This document shows positions 18,412-26,844 of a DNA stretch of 64,000 bases, piece after piece. The stretch comes from Hoylesella oralis ATCC 33269 (GTDB taxonomy: Bacteria; Bacteroidota; Bacteroidia; Bacteroidales; Bacteroidaceae): the NCBI RefSeq assembly GCF_000185145.2, contig NZ_GL833119.1:558001-622000 (forward strand). Direction: 5' to 3'. Under the pieces are notes generated by a model that searched no databases, was not told the origin of the DNA, and saw only the letters and a program-made list of their open reading frames with translations. Each line of letters starts with the position of its first letter. Position 1 is the first letter of the stretch. Position numbers and translations under genes: made by a program.

Positions 18412-18777
18412 ATGGAAACAGAAATAAGACTTTTGATACCTACCGAAGAATTTAACGACTTTTATGAACGTTTAAGCGATAGAGTGAAAAGTAAATATGA
18501 TTATGTTATGTCTATTATGGCAACACAATATGTTGTAAGTGAGAAGTTTGTAAAGCATTTAGAGGGTACGGATTTTTATGAAATGCGTGTATCCATTAGT
18601 TCAAATGAGTACCGTACAGTGATATTCGCTATTGATGGTGATAACTTTATGAGTAGTAAACGGATTGTACTTTTAGGCTCTTTTCTTAAAAAAGATACCA
18701 AACAATATAAGATTGAAATTAATAAATCATCTCAGATTTTGGATAAATGGAGGAAGATATATGTGGAAGATAAATGA
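18412..18777 (+). CDS. HigB/RelE-type toxin (Gp49-like, DUF891)
   Basis: A 121-residue basic protein matching the Gp49/HigB branch of the RelE superfamily: an N-terminal helical half, then FYEMRVSISSNEYRTVIFAIDGD and VLLGSFLKKDTK, the beta-sheet core and C-terminal motif of these mRNA interferases. The likely action is ribosome-dependent or free mRNA cleavage; catalytic residues in this branch are variable and I do not assign them. The toxin gene precedes the antitoxin, the order seen in HigBA, and overlaps it by 17 bases. Low-GC, A-rich codons compared with neighbouring genes suggest acquisition. Confidence 0.85.
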   Translation: METEIRLLIPTEEFNDFYERLSDRVKSKYDYVMSIMATQYVVSEKFVKHLEGTDFYEMRVSISSNEYRTVIFAIDGDNFMSSKRIVLLGSFLKKDTKQYKIEINKSSQILDKWRKIYVEDK

Positions 18778-19066
18778 AGAAAAGCTAAAGGGTGTAAAGA
18801 CTATAAACGACAGATTTAATGAACAGTACGGCCTTCCGGGTACCCCGTCACGCGAGGATTTCGAGGCAAGAGCTAAGGCGTGGTACTATTCCGAGCTATT
18901 GAAAGAGGAGCGAAAGAGACAGAATATAACACAAAAACAGTTGGCCGAAATGGTCGGAAAGAAGCGTGAATACATCTCATCCTTAGAGAATGGGAAGGTT
19001 GATATGCAGCTCTCGACCTTTTTCCGCATAGCAGGAGCGCTGGGATTGAATATATCTTTCGGATGA
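18761..19066 (+). CDS. HigA-like XRE-family antitoxin
   Basis: 101 residues from the ATG at 18761, preceded by GAGGAAG as a ribosome site. The C-terminal half is a Cro/C1-type helix-turn-helix (RQNITQKQLAEMVGKKREYISSLE, then STFFRIAGALGLNI). The N-terminal part (residues 1-45) would cover the toxin. It should neutralise the upstream toxin and repress the pair's promoter. The overlap makes toxin and antitoxin translation coupled. An upstream in-frame ATG (18713) exists inside the toxin gene, but it has no ribosome site and adds an unrelated segment. Confidence 0.87.
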   Translation: MWKINEEKLKGVKTINDRFNEQYGLPGTPSREDFEARAKAWYYSELLKEERKRQNITQKQLAEMVGKKREYISSLENGKVDMQLSTFFRIAGALGLNISFG

Positions 19067-19085
19067 AATCGGTACGCATACTCTC

Positions 19086-20321
19086 ATGACAAATACTGCC
19101 ACCACGCGCTTTATCAACCGTTTTGCAAATGCGGACGTGCGGGATTTGGCACTCAGAGCGGCACGCTTTCCCGATGTGGACATGCCTTTTGCGCTCGAAC
19201 AGATAGCAGGCAGGCAGAAAGCACGCACCAAATTGCCCTCATGGGCGGCAGTGGAAGGTATTGTTTATCCGACGCATATATCGATGGAACAGTGTTCCTC
19301 GGAGCAGGCGGCGCGGTATAAAGGGAAATTGGCCGTGCGGTTGTGTGGCAACAGAGAGACACCGAAAGGACGAAAATATGACTTTGTAGACTTGACAGGC
19401 GGTTTTGGCGTCGACTTTTCTTTTATTGCCAAATCCTTGAAAAACAGCAATTTATTCGATGATTTTCGTGCATGTTATGTGGAACGTCAGCAACATCTGT
19501 GCGGTGTGGCAAGCCACAATTTCGGCCTTTTAGGGTTGACTTATGCGGACGTGACGTGCAGTGACGGAATAGCGTTTCTGCATGGTATGGAGTATACCGG
19601 TATCATTTATCTCGATCCGGCACGCCGAAATCTTCAGGGAAGTAAGACGTATGCCATCGAAGACTGTATGCCGAATGTGCTGCAGATAGCCGAAGAACTT
19701 GTGACGAAAGCAGGGTATGTACTTGTTAAACTATCGCCTATGCTCGATTGGCACAAGGCTGTAGCCGATTTGAAGCATGTATCCGAAGTACATATCGTGT
19801 CTGTGAATAACGAATGCAAGGAACTTCTGCTTGTGTTGCAACGTGTTGTTGCGGGCGATGTTCATGTGTTCTGTGTGAACGATAGCGAGGTTTTCGATTA
19901 CTTGTATCGTGCCGATGGCAGAAACGCTGTGCCCGTTTTATCAGCTCCTTTAGCGGAGGGAATGTGGTTGTATGAGCCCAATGCCTCTATCATGAAAGCC
20001 GGATGTTTTGCACAGTTGTGCCTTGCGTATGCACTGAAAAGCGTTTCACACAACTCGCACCTATTCGTTTCTACAGATAAATTAAGCGGTTTCCCCGGCA
20101 GGAGCTTTCGGATATTGTCCGTATCATCGATGAACAGGAAAGATTTGCGCCATGCCTTGAACGGTATTTCGTATGCCAATATTGCGGTAAGAAACTTTCC
20201 TATGTCGGTTGCAGAGCTACGTAAACGGTTGAAGTTGAAGGATGGAGGCGATATATATATCTTTGCCACCACCGATGCAACCGGCAATCATCTGTTGTTG
20301 ATAGGCCGAAAAGCAGATTAA
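19086..20321 (+). CDS. SAM-dependent methyltransferase with THUMP-like domain
   Basis: 411 residues. The central Rossmann-fold methyltransferase carries motif I VDLTGGFGVDFSF (about residues 99-111) and IIYLDPARR in the motif IV position. Other landmarks are the N-terminal helical region (FINRFANADVRDLALRA, then RQKARTKLPSW) and the C-terminal THUMP-like region ending FATTDATGNHLLLIGRK. This architecture is common in Bacteroidota and is presumed to act on RNA; the target nucleotide is not known. It starts 19 bases after the antitoxin gene but is probably unrelated to it. Full length. Confidence 0.85.
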   Translation: MTNTATTRFINRFANADVRDLALRAARFPDVDMPFALEQIAGRQKARTKLPSWAAVEGIVYPTHISMEQCSSEQAARYKGKLAVRLCGNRETPKGRKYDFVDLTGGFGVDFSFIAKSLKNSNLFDDFRACYVERQQHLCGVASHNFGLLGLTYADVTCSDGIAFLHGMEYTGIIYLDPARRNLQGSKTYAIEDCMPNVLQIAEELVTKAGYVLVKLSPMLDWHKAVADLKHVSEVHIVSVNNECKELLLVLQRVVAGDVHVFCVNDSEVFDYLYRADGRNAVPVLSAPLAEGMWLYEPNASIMKAGCFAQLCLAYALKSVSHNSHLFVSTDKLSGFPGRSFRILSVSSMNRKDLRHALNGISYANIAVRNFPMSVAELRKRLKLKDGGDIYIFATTDATGNHLLLIGRKAD

Positions 20322-20720
20322 AAAACGGCATGCAGTCGTGCTGTTGCATGCAATATGTCTTGAAGGAGTTCCCACAAAGGGATTTGTCACACTGTATATT
20401 AGGTATCAAAATTTACCGCCTGAGAATTGTTAGCATAATACCTACACCGGATATTGTTAGCATGTTTACTTGTGAATTTATTTTTCAAAAGTAAAAAAAC
20501 AGTAAAATTATTTGGATATACATCTCCTTTTTATTTATCTTTGTGCGGAGAATAATAGTTGTGTGGGATTATAATAGATGAAAGAAATTCAAAGAATTAC
20601 AGTAGTAGACTGATTGTTTTCTTTCTTTCTTTTTAGTCTGATAAGCATACATGAGCAAAGAGTTCTCTTCTGTAATTTATACCATAAAAACAATAATATC
20701 CTAATTAATAATCTGGTTAT
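20322..20720. other. Gene-free stretch with hairpin and long-leader promoter
   Basis: 399 bases. A small inverted repeat GCATGCA / TGCATGC (about 20329-20351) follows the methyltransferase stop and may end its transcript, without a T-run. The promoter at 20511-20543 would give the next gene a leader of about 170 bases. No open frame is called. Confidence 0.5.
20511..20543 (+). promoter_or_regulatory. Promoter of the secreted phosphodiesterase
   Basis: TTTG at 20511-20514, a 21-base spacer, TATCTTTG at 20536-20543. Confidence 0.7.
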
Positions 20721-21617
20721 ATGAAAAGAATTATTATTTGTTTATTTCTTTTATCGGCTGTCATGCCTAACTTAGCTGCGAAACCTAAGGCTAAGCATGT
20801 GCTGATGATAGCTATTGACGGTTGGGCTTCCTGGGCTTTTCAGCAAGCCGACCATGTTCCTAACATGCACAATCTGATGGAGAATGGATGCTATACGATG
20901 AAGAAGCGCTCTATGCTACCTTCGGCTTCCGCAATCAACTGGGCTACCACTTTCATGGGAATATCCACTGAAATGCACGGATATACCCAATGGAATTCCA
21001 GAAAACCGGAAATACCTCCGGTGGAAGTAAATAGTCGAGGGATTTGTCCTACTATCTATTCCATTATTCGAGAGCAAAAGCCTACTGTAGAGACTGGCTG
21101 TATTTGCGATTGGGATGTCATTCCTTATCTCATCGACTCCACTACAGTGTCGTATCATGAATATACCCTAAGTCCCGGAAACGCCTGTGAACCTCTTACT
21201 CAGAAGGCTATATCGTATATTAAGGCAAAAAAACCAGACTTCTTTACTGTCTATTATGCCGGTTTAGATGAGACTGGACATATCAAAGGATGGGGAACTC
21301 CTGAGTATTTTGCTTTTATGCAGCGGATAGACACTTGTATAGGGCAACTAGTACAGGCCTTGAAAGATGCCGGTATCTATGATGATACCGTGATTATGAT
21401 TACCTCTGATCACGGCGGCAAAGATAAGGGACACGGGGGATTATCTCTCGAAGAAATGCTTACACCTTATATTATATGTGGCAAGAACGTGAAGAAAGGT
21501 GGCGAATTTAAAGAAGTAATGATGCAGTTCGACGTGCCTGCTACGGTAGCTTACATTCTTGGTGTTACGCCTCCGCAATCGTGGATCGGTCGCCCTGTAA
21601 AGCAAGTGTTCAAATAA
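20721..21617 (+). CDS. Secreted alkaline-phosphatase-superfamily phosphodiesterase
   Basis: 298 residues with a signal peptide (MKRIIICLFLLSAVMPNLAA). It belongs to the type I phosphodiesterase/nucleotide pyrophosphatase branch: the first metal site is in VLMIAIDGWASW, the nucleophile is probably the Ser or Thr of the SAINWATTF region, and the second metal site is given by DETGH and ITSDHGGKDKGHGG. It would act in the periplasm on a phosphodiester or phosphomonoester, substrate unknown. At 298 residues it is near the short end of the family, a catalytic core without accessory domains. Stands alone with its own promoter and terminator. Confidence 0.85.
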   Translation: MKRIIICLFLLSAVMPNLAAKPKAKHVLMIAIDGWASWAFQQADHVPNMHNLMENGCYTMKKRSMLPSASAINWATTFMGISTEMHGYTQWNSRKPEIPPVEVNSRGICPTIYSIIREQKPTVETGCICDWDVIPYLIDSTTVSYHEYTLSPGNACEPLTQKAISYIKAKKPDFFTVYYAGLDETGHIKGWGTPEYFAFMQRIDTCIGQLVQALKDAGIYDDTVIMITSDHGGKDKGHGGLSLEEMLTPYIICGKNVKKGGEFKEVMMQFDVPATVAYILGVTPPQSWIGRPVKQVFK

Positions 21618-21747
21618 GGGAAAGCCAGAAACGAAATCTAACAAAAGCACTTTTAAGAAATAAGGGAATATTTAGCGGAGGCTCTGTGAGTGGCTATTGA
21701 TGCCCGATTAATAGTGGCAGAGGTTCTGTGAACGGCTTTCAACACTC

Positions 21748-21790
21748 ATAATGTGCCGATAAATTTCCTGTCGGCACATTATTTATTTGA
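21748..21790 (+). terminator. Strong terminator hairpin
   Basis: Perfect 12-base arms ATAATGTGCCGA (21748-21759) and TCGGCACATTAT (21771-21782) with an 11-base loop, followed by TTATTTG. Confidence 0.75.
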
Positions 21791-21866
21791 AACGGATATC
21801 GAGTATTGTCTTATTCTCCATGGGTAATGCTATGTCTTACGCATAAGAATAAAAAATCTTTTTTTC

Positions 21867-21897
21867 TTTGTTATTCGCCCAATTTAGACTACCTTTG
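21867..21897 (+). promoter_or_regulatory. Promoter of the GNAT-parE-S41 cluster
   Basis: TTTG at 21867-21870, a 19-base spacer and TACCTTTG at 21890-21897, 31 bases before the ATG. Confidence 0.78.
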
Positions 21898-21928
21898 TAT
21901 GCTAAAGCTTTATTAAGATCATTATATA

Positions 21929-23074
21929 ATGTCATCAATAACCATTAAGAAGGTCGAAAACAAGAAAGAACTAAAAGCATTTATCGAGTTTCATTACGAC
22001 CTTTATAAGGGCAATAAGTATGATGTGCCCACTCTTTACACCGACGATGTAAACACACTAAGCAAGGACAAGAACGCTGCTTTCGACTTCTGTGAGGCTC
22101 AATACTACTTGGCATACAAGGAAGGGCGGCTGTGTGGGCGCGTTGCTGCTATTATAAATCATCGCGCAAATGAGAGATGGAAGCGTAAGAGCGTACGTTT
22201 CGGTTGGATAGACTTTATAGATGATCGCGAAGTTTCGGCTGCTTTGCTCAGAGCAGTGGAGGATTTCGGTCGGCAAAAAGGTATGGATGAAGTTGTCGGA
22301 CCGCTCGGATTTACCGATATGGATCCCGAGGGAATGCTTACGTGGGGTTTCGACAAACTCGGTACCATGGCCACCATTTACAATTATCCGTACTATCCGG
22401 AGCACATGGAGGCGATGGAGGACTATGAAAAAGATAACGACTACGTGGAGTTCTACCTTGAAGTACCGCCGACAGTTCCCGAAAAATATACAAAAATAGC
22501 CTCGATGGTCGAAGATAGGTATAACCTTCATGTGAAGAAACCCACACGGAAAGAAGTGGTAAAAGGCGGACTTGGCAAGAAAATATTCGATATCATCAAT
22601 ATTACTTTCAAAGACCTATATGGCTATTCCGAACTGTCTGATAAGCAAATACAGCAGTATGTAAAGATGTATTTTCCGCTTGCAGACCTGAATTTGATAA
22701 CACTTATCGAAGATTGGAATGCCGATAAGAAAATCGTGGGGGTGGGTATAACGCTGCCATCGCTGTCGCGTGCTTTGCAGAAATGCCATAGAGGAAGGCT
22801 CTTTCCGTTCGGTTGGTGGCATTTGTTACGTGCTATCAAGTTTCATAAAACCGAAGGGGTAGACTTGCTTTTGCTCGGCATATTGCCGGAATATCGTGCG
22901 AAAGGCGCCAATGCATTGATGTTTGCCGACCTTATACCCCGCTATCAGGCCTACGGTTTCAAGTGGGGAGAGAGCCAAGTTGAGATGGAAAGCAACGAAA
23001 ATGTGCAGAGCCAATGGGGCCCTCTGGAACCTGTAAACCATAAGCGCCGCCGTTGTTATAGGAAAAAACTGTAG
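21929..23074 (+). CDS. GNAT-fold N-acetyltransferase-like protein
   Basis: 381 residues of a Bacteroidota family with two GNAT-like halves. Residues about 1-160 include YLAYKEGRLCGRVAAIINH and GWIDFIDD; residues about 230-370 include VGVGITLPSLSRAL and LLGILPEYRAKGANALMFADLI, where RAKGAN stands in place of the usual acetyl-CoA loop RxxGxG/A. The substrate is unknown. It is 9 bases upstream of parE on the same strand, and I infer co-transcription from the promoter at 21867. No signal peptide; cytoplasmic. Confidence 0.75.
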   Translation: MSSITIKKVENKKELKAFIEFHYDLYKGNKYDVPTLYTDDVNTLSKDKNAAFDFCEAQYYLAYKEGRLCGRVAAIINHRANERWKRKSVRFGWIDFIDDREVSAALLRAVEDFGRQKGMDEVVGPLGFTDMDPEGMLTWGFDKLGTMATIYNYPYYPEHMEAMEDYEKDNDYVEFYLEVPPTVPEKYTKIASMVEDRYNLHVKKPTRKEVVKGGLGKKIFDIINITFKDLYGYSELSDKQIQQYVKMYFPLADLNLITLIEDWNADKKIVGVGITLPSLSRALQKCHRGRLFPFGWWHLLRAIKFHKTEGVDLLLLGILPEYRAKGANALMFADLIPRYQAYGFKWGESQVEMESNENVQSQWGPLEPVNHKRRRCYRKKL

Positions 23075-23083
23075 GAGTATTTT

Positions 23084-25057
23084 ATGTCAGACGAGATTAT
23101 ATTGAACGAAAACCGAGATATACAGCCCGTGTCTTATACGGATGAGAATATCAGGCATTTGTCGGATATGGAACATGTGCGTACCCGCCCGGGTATGTAC
23201 ATCGGACGTTTGGGCGACGGCTCGCTACCCGAAGACGGTATATATGTACTTTTGAAAGAAGTAATCGATAATTCTATCGATGAATTCAAGATGAATGCAG
23301 GCAAACGAATCGAGATAGATATCGAGGAAAACCTGCGGGTTACCGTGCGTGACTATGGCCGCGGTATACCACAGGGCAAACTTGTCGAGGCGGTGAGCGT
23401 GCTGAATACCGGCGGTAAGTACGACTCCAAGGCGTTTAAGAAAAGCGTAGGATTGAACGGAGTGGGCGTGAAAGCCGTGAATGCATTGAGCTCCCGTTTC
23501 GAAGTGAAGTCGTTCCGTGAGGGGAAGGTACGCGATATAACTTTCGAACGCGGTGAGAAAAAGACCGATAAAACATCGAAATCGACCGATGAAACCGGCA
23601 CTTTTATTTATTTCGAACCCGATGATACGCTCTTTCAGAACTATCAATTTCACGATGATATCGTGGAAACAATGCTCCGAAACTACACTTATCTGAACTC
23701 AGGGCTTGCTATCATGTATAACGGCAGGCGTATCTTGAGTCGCAACGGATTGGAAGATCTGCTCAATGACAACATGACTAACGACGGTCTTTACCCTATT
23801 ATTCACATTAAGGGCGAAGACATAGAGGTGGCGTTCACCCATACTAACCAGTACGGAGAGGAATATCACTCGTTTGTAAACGGCCAACACACCACACAGG
23901 GCGGCACTCATCAGAGCGCATTCAAGGAACATATCGCCCGTACCATTAAGGAGTTTTACAACAAGAACTACGAATACATCGATATTCGTAACGGTTTAGT
24001 GGCGGCAATTGCCATAAATGTCGAGGAACCAGTATTCGAAAGTCAGACGAAGATCAAGCTTGGATCGACGTTAATGGCACCGAATGGCGAGACTATTAAT
24101 AAATATGTGGGCGATTTCTTGAAGAAGGAAGTCGACAATTTCTTACATATTCATCCCGATGTTGCCGAGGTTATGGAGAATAAGATTAAGGAAAGCGAGC
24201 GGGAACGCAAGGCTATGGCAGGCGTAACCAAACTTGCCCGCGAGCGTGCAAAGAAGGCCAATCTGCACAATCGTAAGCTGAGAGACTGCCGAATACACTA
24301 CTCCGATACCAAAAATGACCGTAAGGAAGAGAGTTCCATTTTTATTACAGAGGGCGATTCTGCCAGTGGTAGTATCACTAAAAGTCGCGATGTAAACACA
24401 CAGGCAGTGTTCTCGTTACGCGGAAAGCCACTCAATTCGTTCGGTCTAACCAAGAAAGTGGTTTACGAGAACGAGGAGTTTAACCTCTTACAGGCAGCAC
24501 TTGATATCGAAGAAGGTCTCGATACTTTAAGATATAATAAGGTGATAGTCGCTACAGATGCCGATGTAGACGGCATGCATATACGGCTTCTCATCATTAC
24601 ATTCTTCCTTCAGTTCTTTCCGGAGCTCATCAAGAAAGGACATGTGTTCGTTCTTCAGACTCCACTCTTTCGTGTTCGTAACCGCAGAACCAAGATACGC
24701 GATAAACAAGTGATAGAAGAAGCTGATGCAAAGCTCAAAAAAGGCGAACGAAAAAGCGACTTTATCACCCGTTATTGCTACAGTGAGGAAGAACGGCAGA
24801 AGGCAATAAAAGACCTCGGAACCGATCCCGAGATTACTAGATTTAAGGGATTGGGAGAGATTTCGCCCGATGAATTCGCGCATTTTATAGGTCCTGATAT
24901 GCGTTTAGAGCAGGTTACGCTGCACAAGAACGATCAAGTGCAGAAACTGCTCGAATATTACATGGGGAAGAACACCATGGAACGTCAGAATTTTATTATA
25001 GATAATCTTGTGATAGAAGAAGATCTGCCCGATGCAGACACCGATCCTATCGATTAA
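23084..25057 (+). CDS. parE: DNA topoisomerase IV subunit B
   Basis: The 657-residue ATPase subunit of the type IIA topoisomerase that decatenates chromosomes. N-terminal GHKL domain: [10 protein letters not shown] (ATP/Mg site), DYGRGIPQG and [15 protein letters not shown] transducer domain follows, then the TOPRIM domain with ITEGDSASG and [15 protein letters not shown]. The short C-terminus without a GyrB-type insert, and the divergent N-terminus, favour ParE over GyrB. In Bacteroides I recall coaD following parE; here coaD sits 12 kb away with ruvB. The partner ParC is not in the window. Confidence 0.93.
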   Translation: MSDEIILNENRDIQPVSYTDENIRHLSDMEHVRTRPGMYIGRLGDGSLPEDGIYVLLKEVIDNSIDEFKMNAGKRIEIDIEENLRVTVRDYGRGIPQGKLVEAVSVLNTGGKYDSKAFKKSVGLNGVGVKAVNALSSRFEVKSFREGKVRDITFERGEKKTDKTSKSTDETGTFIYFEPDDTLFQNYQFHDDIVETMLRNYTYLNSGLAIMYNGRRILSRNGLEDLLNDNMTNDGLYPIIHIKGEDIEVAFTHTNQYGEEYHSFVNGQHTTQGGTHQSAFKEHIARTIKEFYNKNYEYIDIRNGLVAAIAINVEEPVFESQTKIKLGSTLMAPNGETINKYVGDFLKKEVDNFLHIHPDVAEVMENKIKESERERKAMAGVTKLARERAKKANLHNRKLRDCRIHYSDTKNDRKEESSIFITEGDSASGSITKSRDVNTQAVFSLRGKPLNSFGLTKKVVYENEEFNLLQAALDIEEGLDTLRYNKVIVATDADVDGMHIRLLIITFFLQFFPELIKKGHVFVLQTPLFRVRNRRTKIRDKQVIEEADAKLKKGERKSDFITRYCYSEEERQKAIKDLGTDPEITRFKGLGEISPDEFAHFIGPDMRLEQVTLHKNDQVQKLLEYYMGKNTMERQNFIIDNLVIEEDLPDADTDPID

Positions 25058-25101
25058 AGAAATTGTATTCAGGGTATTTATCCAATTATAACAACCATCT
25101 T

Positions 25102-26676
25102 ATGAGAAGATTTTTCATAACCTCCATAGCCATTCTATTGGCATCGTCTGCCATATCTCAAATCCGTATCAATGGCAAAGACGTAAATCCGTTGTACAAA
25201 TTAATAGCGGCAGAAGACTCTATTGCCAATCTATACGTAGAACCTGTAGACGAAAATAAGCTTGTGGAAGACGGCATACGCGGCATGCTGGAGAAACTCG
25301 ATCCCCATTCTTCCTACACTACGGCTAAGGAAACCAAGGCGTTAACCGAACCTTTGCAGGGCTCGTTCGAGGGTATCGGCGTACAATTTAATATGATACA
25401 AGACACGTTGCTTGTTATTCAACCCGTAGTGAACGGCCCTTCGGAGAAAGTAGGAATATTGGCCGGCGACCGTATCGTGGCTGTTAACGACACTGCCATA
25501 GCAGGTGTAAAGATGGAACGTGAGGAAATAATGCGCCGCCTTCGTGGTAAGAAAGGCACTAAGGTCCGCCTTGAAATCGTTCGACGTGGCATTAAAGACA
25601 GGCTTTATTTCACGGTTACGCGCGACAAAATACCCGTGAAGACCATCGATGCCGTTTACATGATACGTCCGGAAGTGGGCTATATCCGTATCGGGAGCTT
25701 TGGAGCAACCACATACGATGAATTCATGGCTGGCGTAGACTCACTGAAACGCAACGGAATGAAAGACCTTATTCTCGATCTTCAGGATAATGGAGGAGGG
25801 TATATGCTGGCTGCTATCCGGATTGCCAACGAATTTTTACAGCGCAACGACCTCATTGTATATACCCAAGGACGCCGTGCCAATAGCGAAGGATACCGTG
25901 CGAGAGGCAACGGAAAACTGCTTACGGGCAAGGTATTTGTGCTTATCAACGAGTATTCGGCTTCGGCCTCGGAGATTGTTACGGGTGCTCTGCAAGACCA
26001 AGACCGCGCACAAGTGGTAGGCAGACGGTCGTTCGGTAAGGGGTTGGTGCAGCGCCCGATAGTATTCCGCGACGGTTCCATGATCCGTCTTACCATAGCC
26101 CATTACTACACCCCATCGGGGAGATGCATCCAAAAACCTTATGAAAAAGGCGATAGAAAGAGCTATGCCGAAGATATAGAGAACAGATTCAAACACGGGG
26201 AGTTATATAGTGCAGACAGCATACATCTGTCCGACTCGCTTAAATATTACACTTTGCGCCGTCATCGGGTAGTTTACGGCGGCGGAGGCATCATGCCCGA
26301 CTTCTTCGTACCTTTAGATACCGCTCAATATACCCCATTCCATCGGCAGATAGCAGCAAAGAGTATCATTATTAATGCTAATTTGAAATACATCGACAAC
26401 AACCGCCGACAACTAAAGAAGAAATATCCGACGTTCAAAGACTTTGATGCTAACTTCGATATACCGCAATCTGTCATCGATGAAATGCTGAAAGAAGCAG
26501 AGAAACAGAAGATTAAACCCAAGACACCCGAAGAACTCAAACAGACTTTGCCCATGCTCCGTCAGCAGATGAAAGCGCTTGTAGCCCGCGATTTATGGGA
26601 TATGACCGAGTATTTCCAGATCATGAACCGCAGCAATCATATCGTACAAAAGGCGGTGGAGCTGGTAGGCGAATAA
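25102..26676 (+). CDS. S41 C-terminal processing peptidase
   Basis: A periplasmic Ctp/Tsp-like serine protease. The start at 25102 gives 524 residues beginning MRRFFITSIAILLASSAIS, a signal peptide; the upstream in-frame ATG at 25063 would bury it. A PDZ domain (about residues 85-165; GIGVQFN, GDRIVAVND) precedes the catalytic domain. NEYSASASEIV contains the nucleophile Ser and RSFGKGLVQ the general-base Lys. A C-terminal helical extension (about 400-524) follows. It would trim envelope proteins at their C-termini. The gap from parE is 44 bases. Confidence 0.92.
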   Translation: MRRFFITSIAILLASSAISQIRINGKDVNPLYKLIAAEDSIANLYVEPVDENKLVEDGIRGMLEKLDPHSSYTTAKETKALTEPLQGSFEGIGVQFNMIQDTLLVIQPVVNGPSEKVGILAGDRIVAVNDTAIAGVKMEREEIMRRLRGKKGTKVRLEIVRRGIKDRLYFTVTRDKIPVKTIDAVYMIRPEVGYIRIGSFGATTYDEFMAGVDSLKRNGMKDLILDLQDNGGGYMLAAIRIANEFLQRNDLIVYTQGRRANSEGYRARGNGKLLTGKVFVLINEYSASASEIVTGALQDQDRAQVVGRRSFGKGLVQRPIVFRDGSMIRLTIAHYYTPSGRCIQKPYEKGDRKSYAEDIENRFKHGELYSADSIHLSDSLKYYTLRRHRVVYGGGGIMPDFFVPLDTAQYTPFHRQIAAKSIIINANLKYIDNNRRQLKKKYPTFKDFDANFDIPQSVIDEMLKEAEKQKIKPKTPEELKQTLPMLRQQMKALVARDLWDMTEYFQIMNRSNHIVQKAVELVGE

Positions 26677-26780
26677 ACCATTTTTATTGCATAAAGCGGT
26701 TAAATGGAAAAGATGATAAGGGCATTGATGGCGGTAATGCCGATAAAACTGTTTTCCGAACTGCTATAGATATTATGTTT

Positions 26781-26833
26781 ATGTCGTTTGGGCCATGCAT
26801 ATAAATTCGTTATATGCATGGCCCAAACGATAT
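26781..26833. terminator. Long bidirectional hairpin between convergent genes
   Basis: Arms of 24 bases (26781-26804 and 26810-26833) pair with a single mismatch around a 5-base loop. The core is GGGCCATGCATATAA and its complement. It sits between the S41 gene (+) and the DUF6377 regulator (-), the place of a two-way terminator, though clear T-runs are absent. Confidence 0.65.
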
Positions 26834-26844
26834 AAATGCATGGT

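Larger units (their letters stand above)
21618..21928. other. Gene-free stretch with terminator and promoter
   Basis: 311 bases between the phosphodiesterase and GNAT genes. It contains a diverged direct repeat (AGGCTCTGTGAGTGGCT near 21679 and AGGTTCTGTGAACGGCT near 21721), the terminator at 21748-21782 and the promoter at 21867-21897. Confidence 0.6.
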
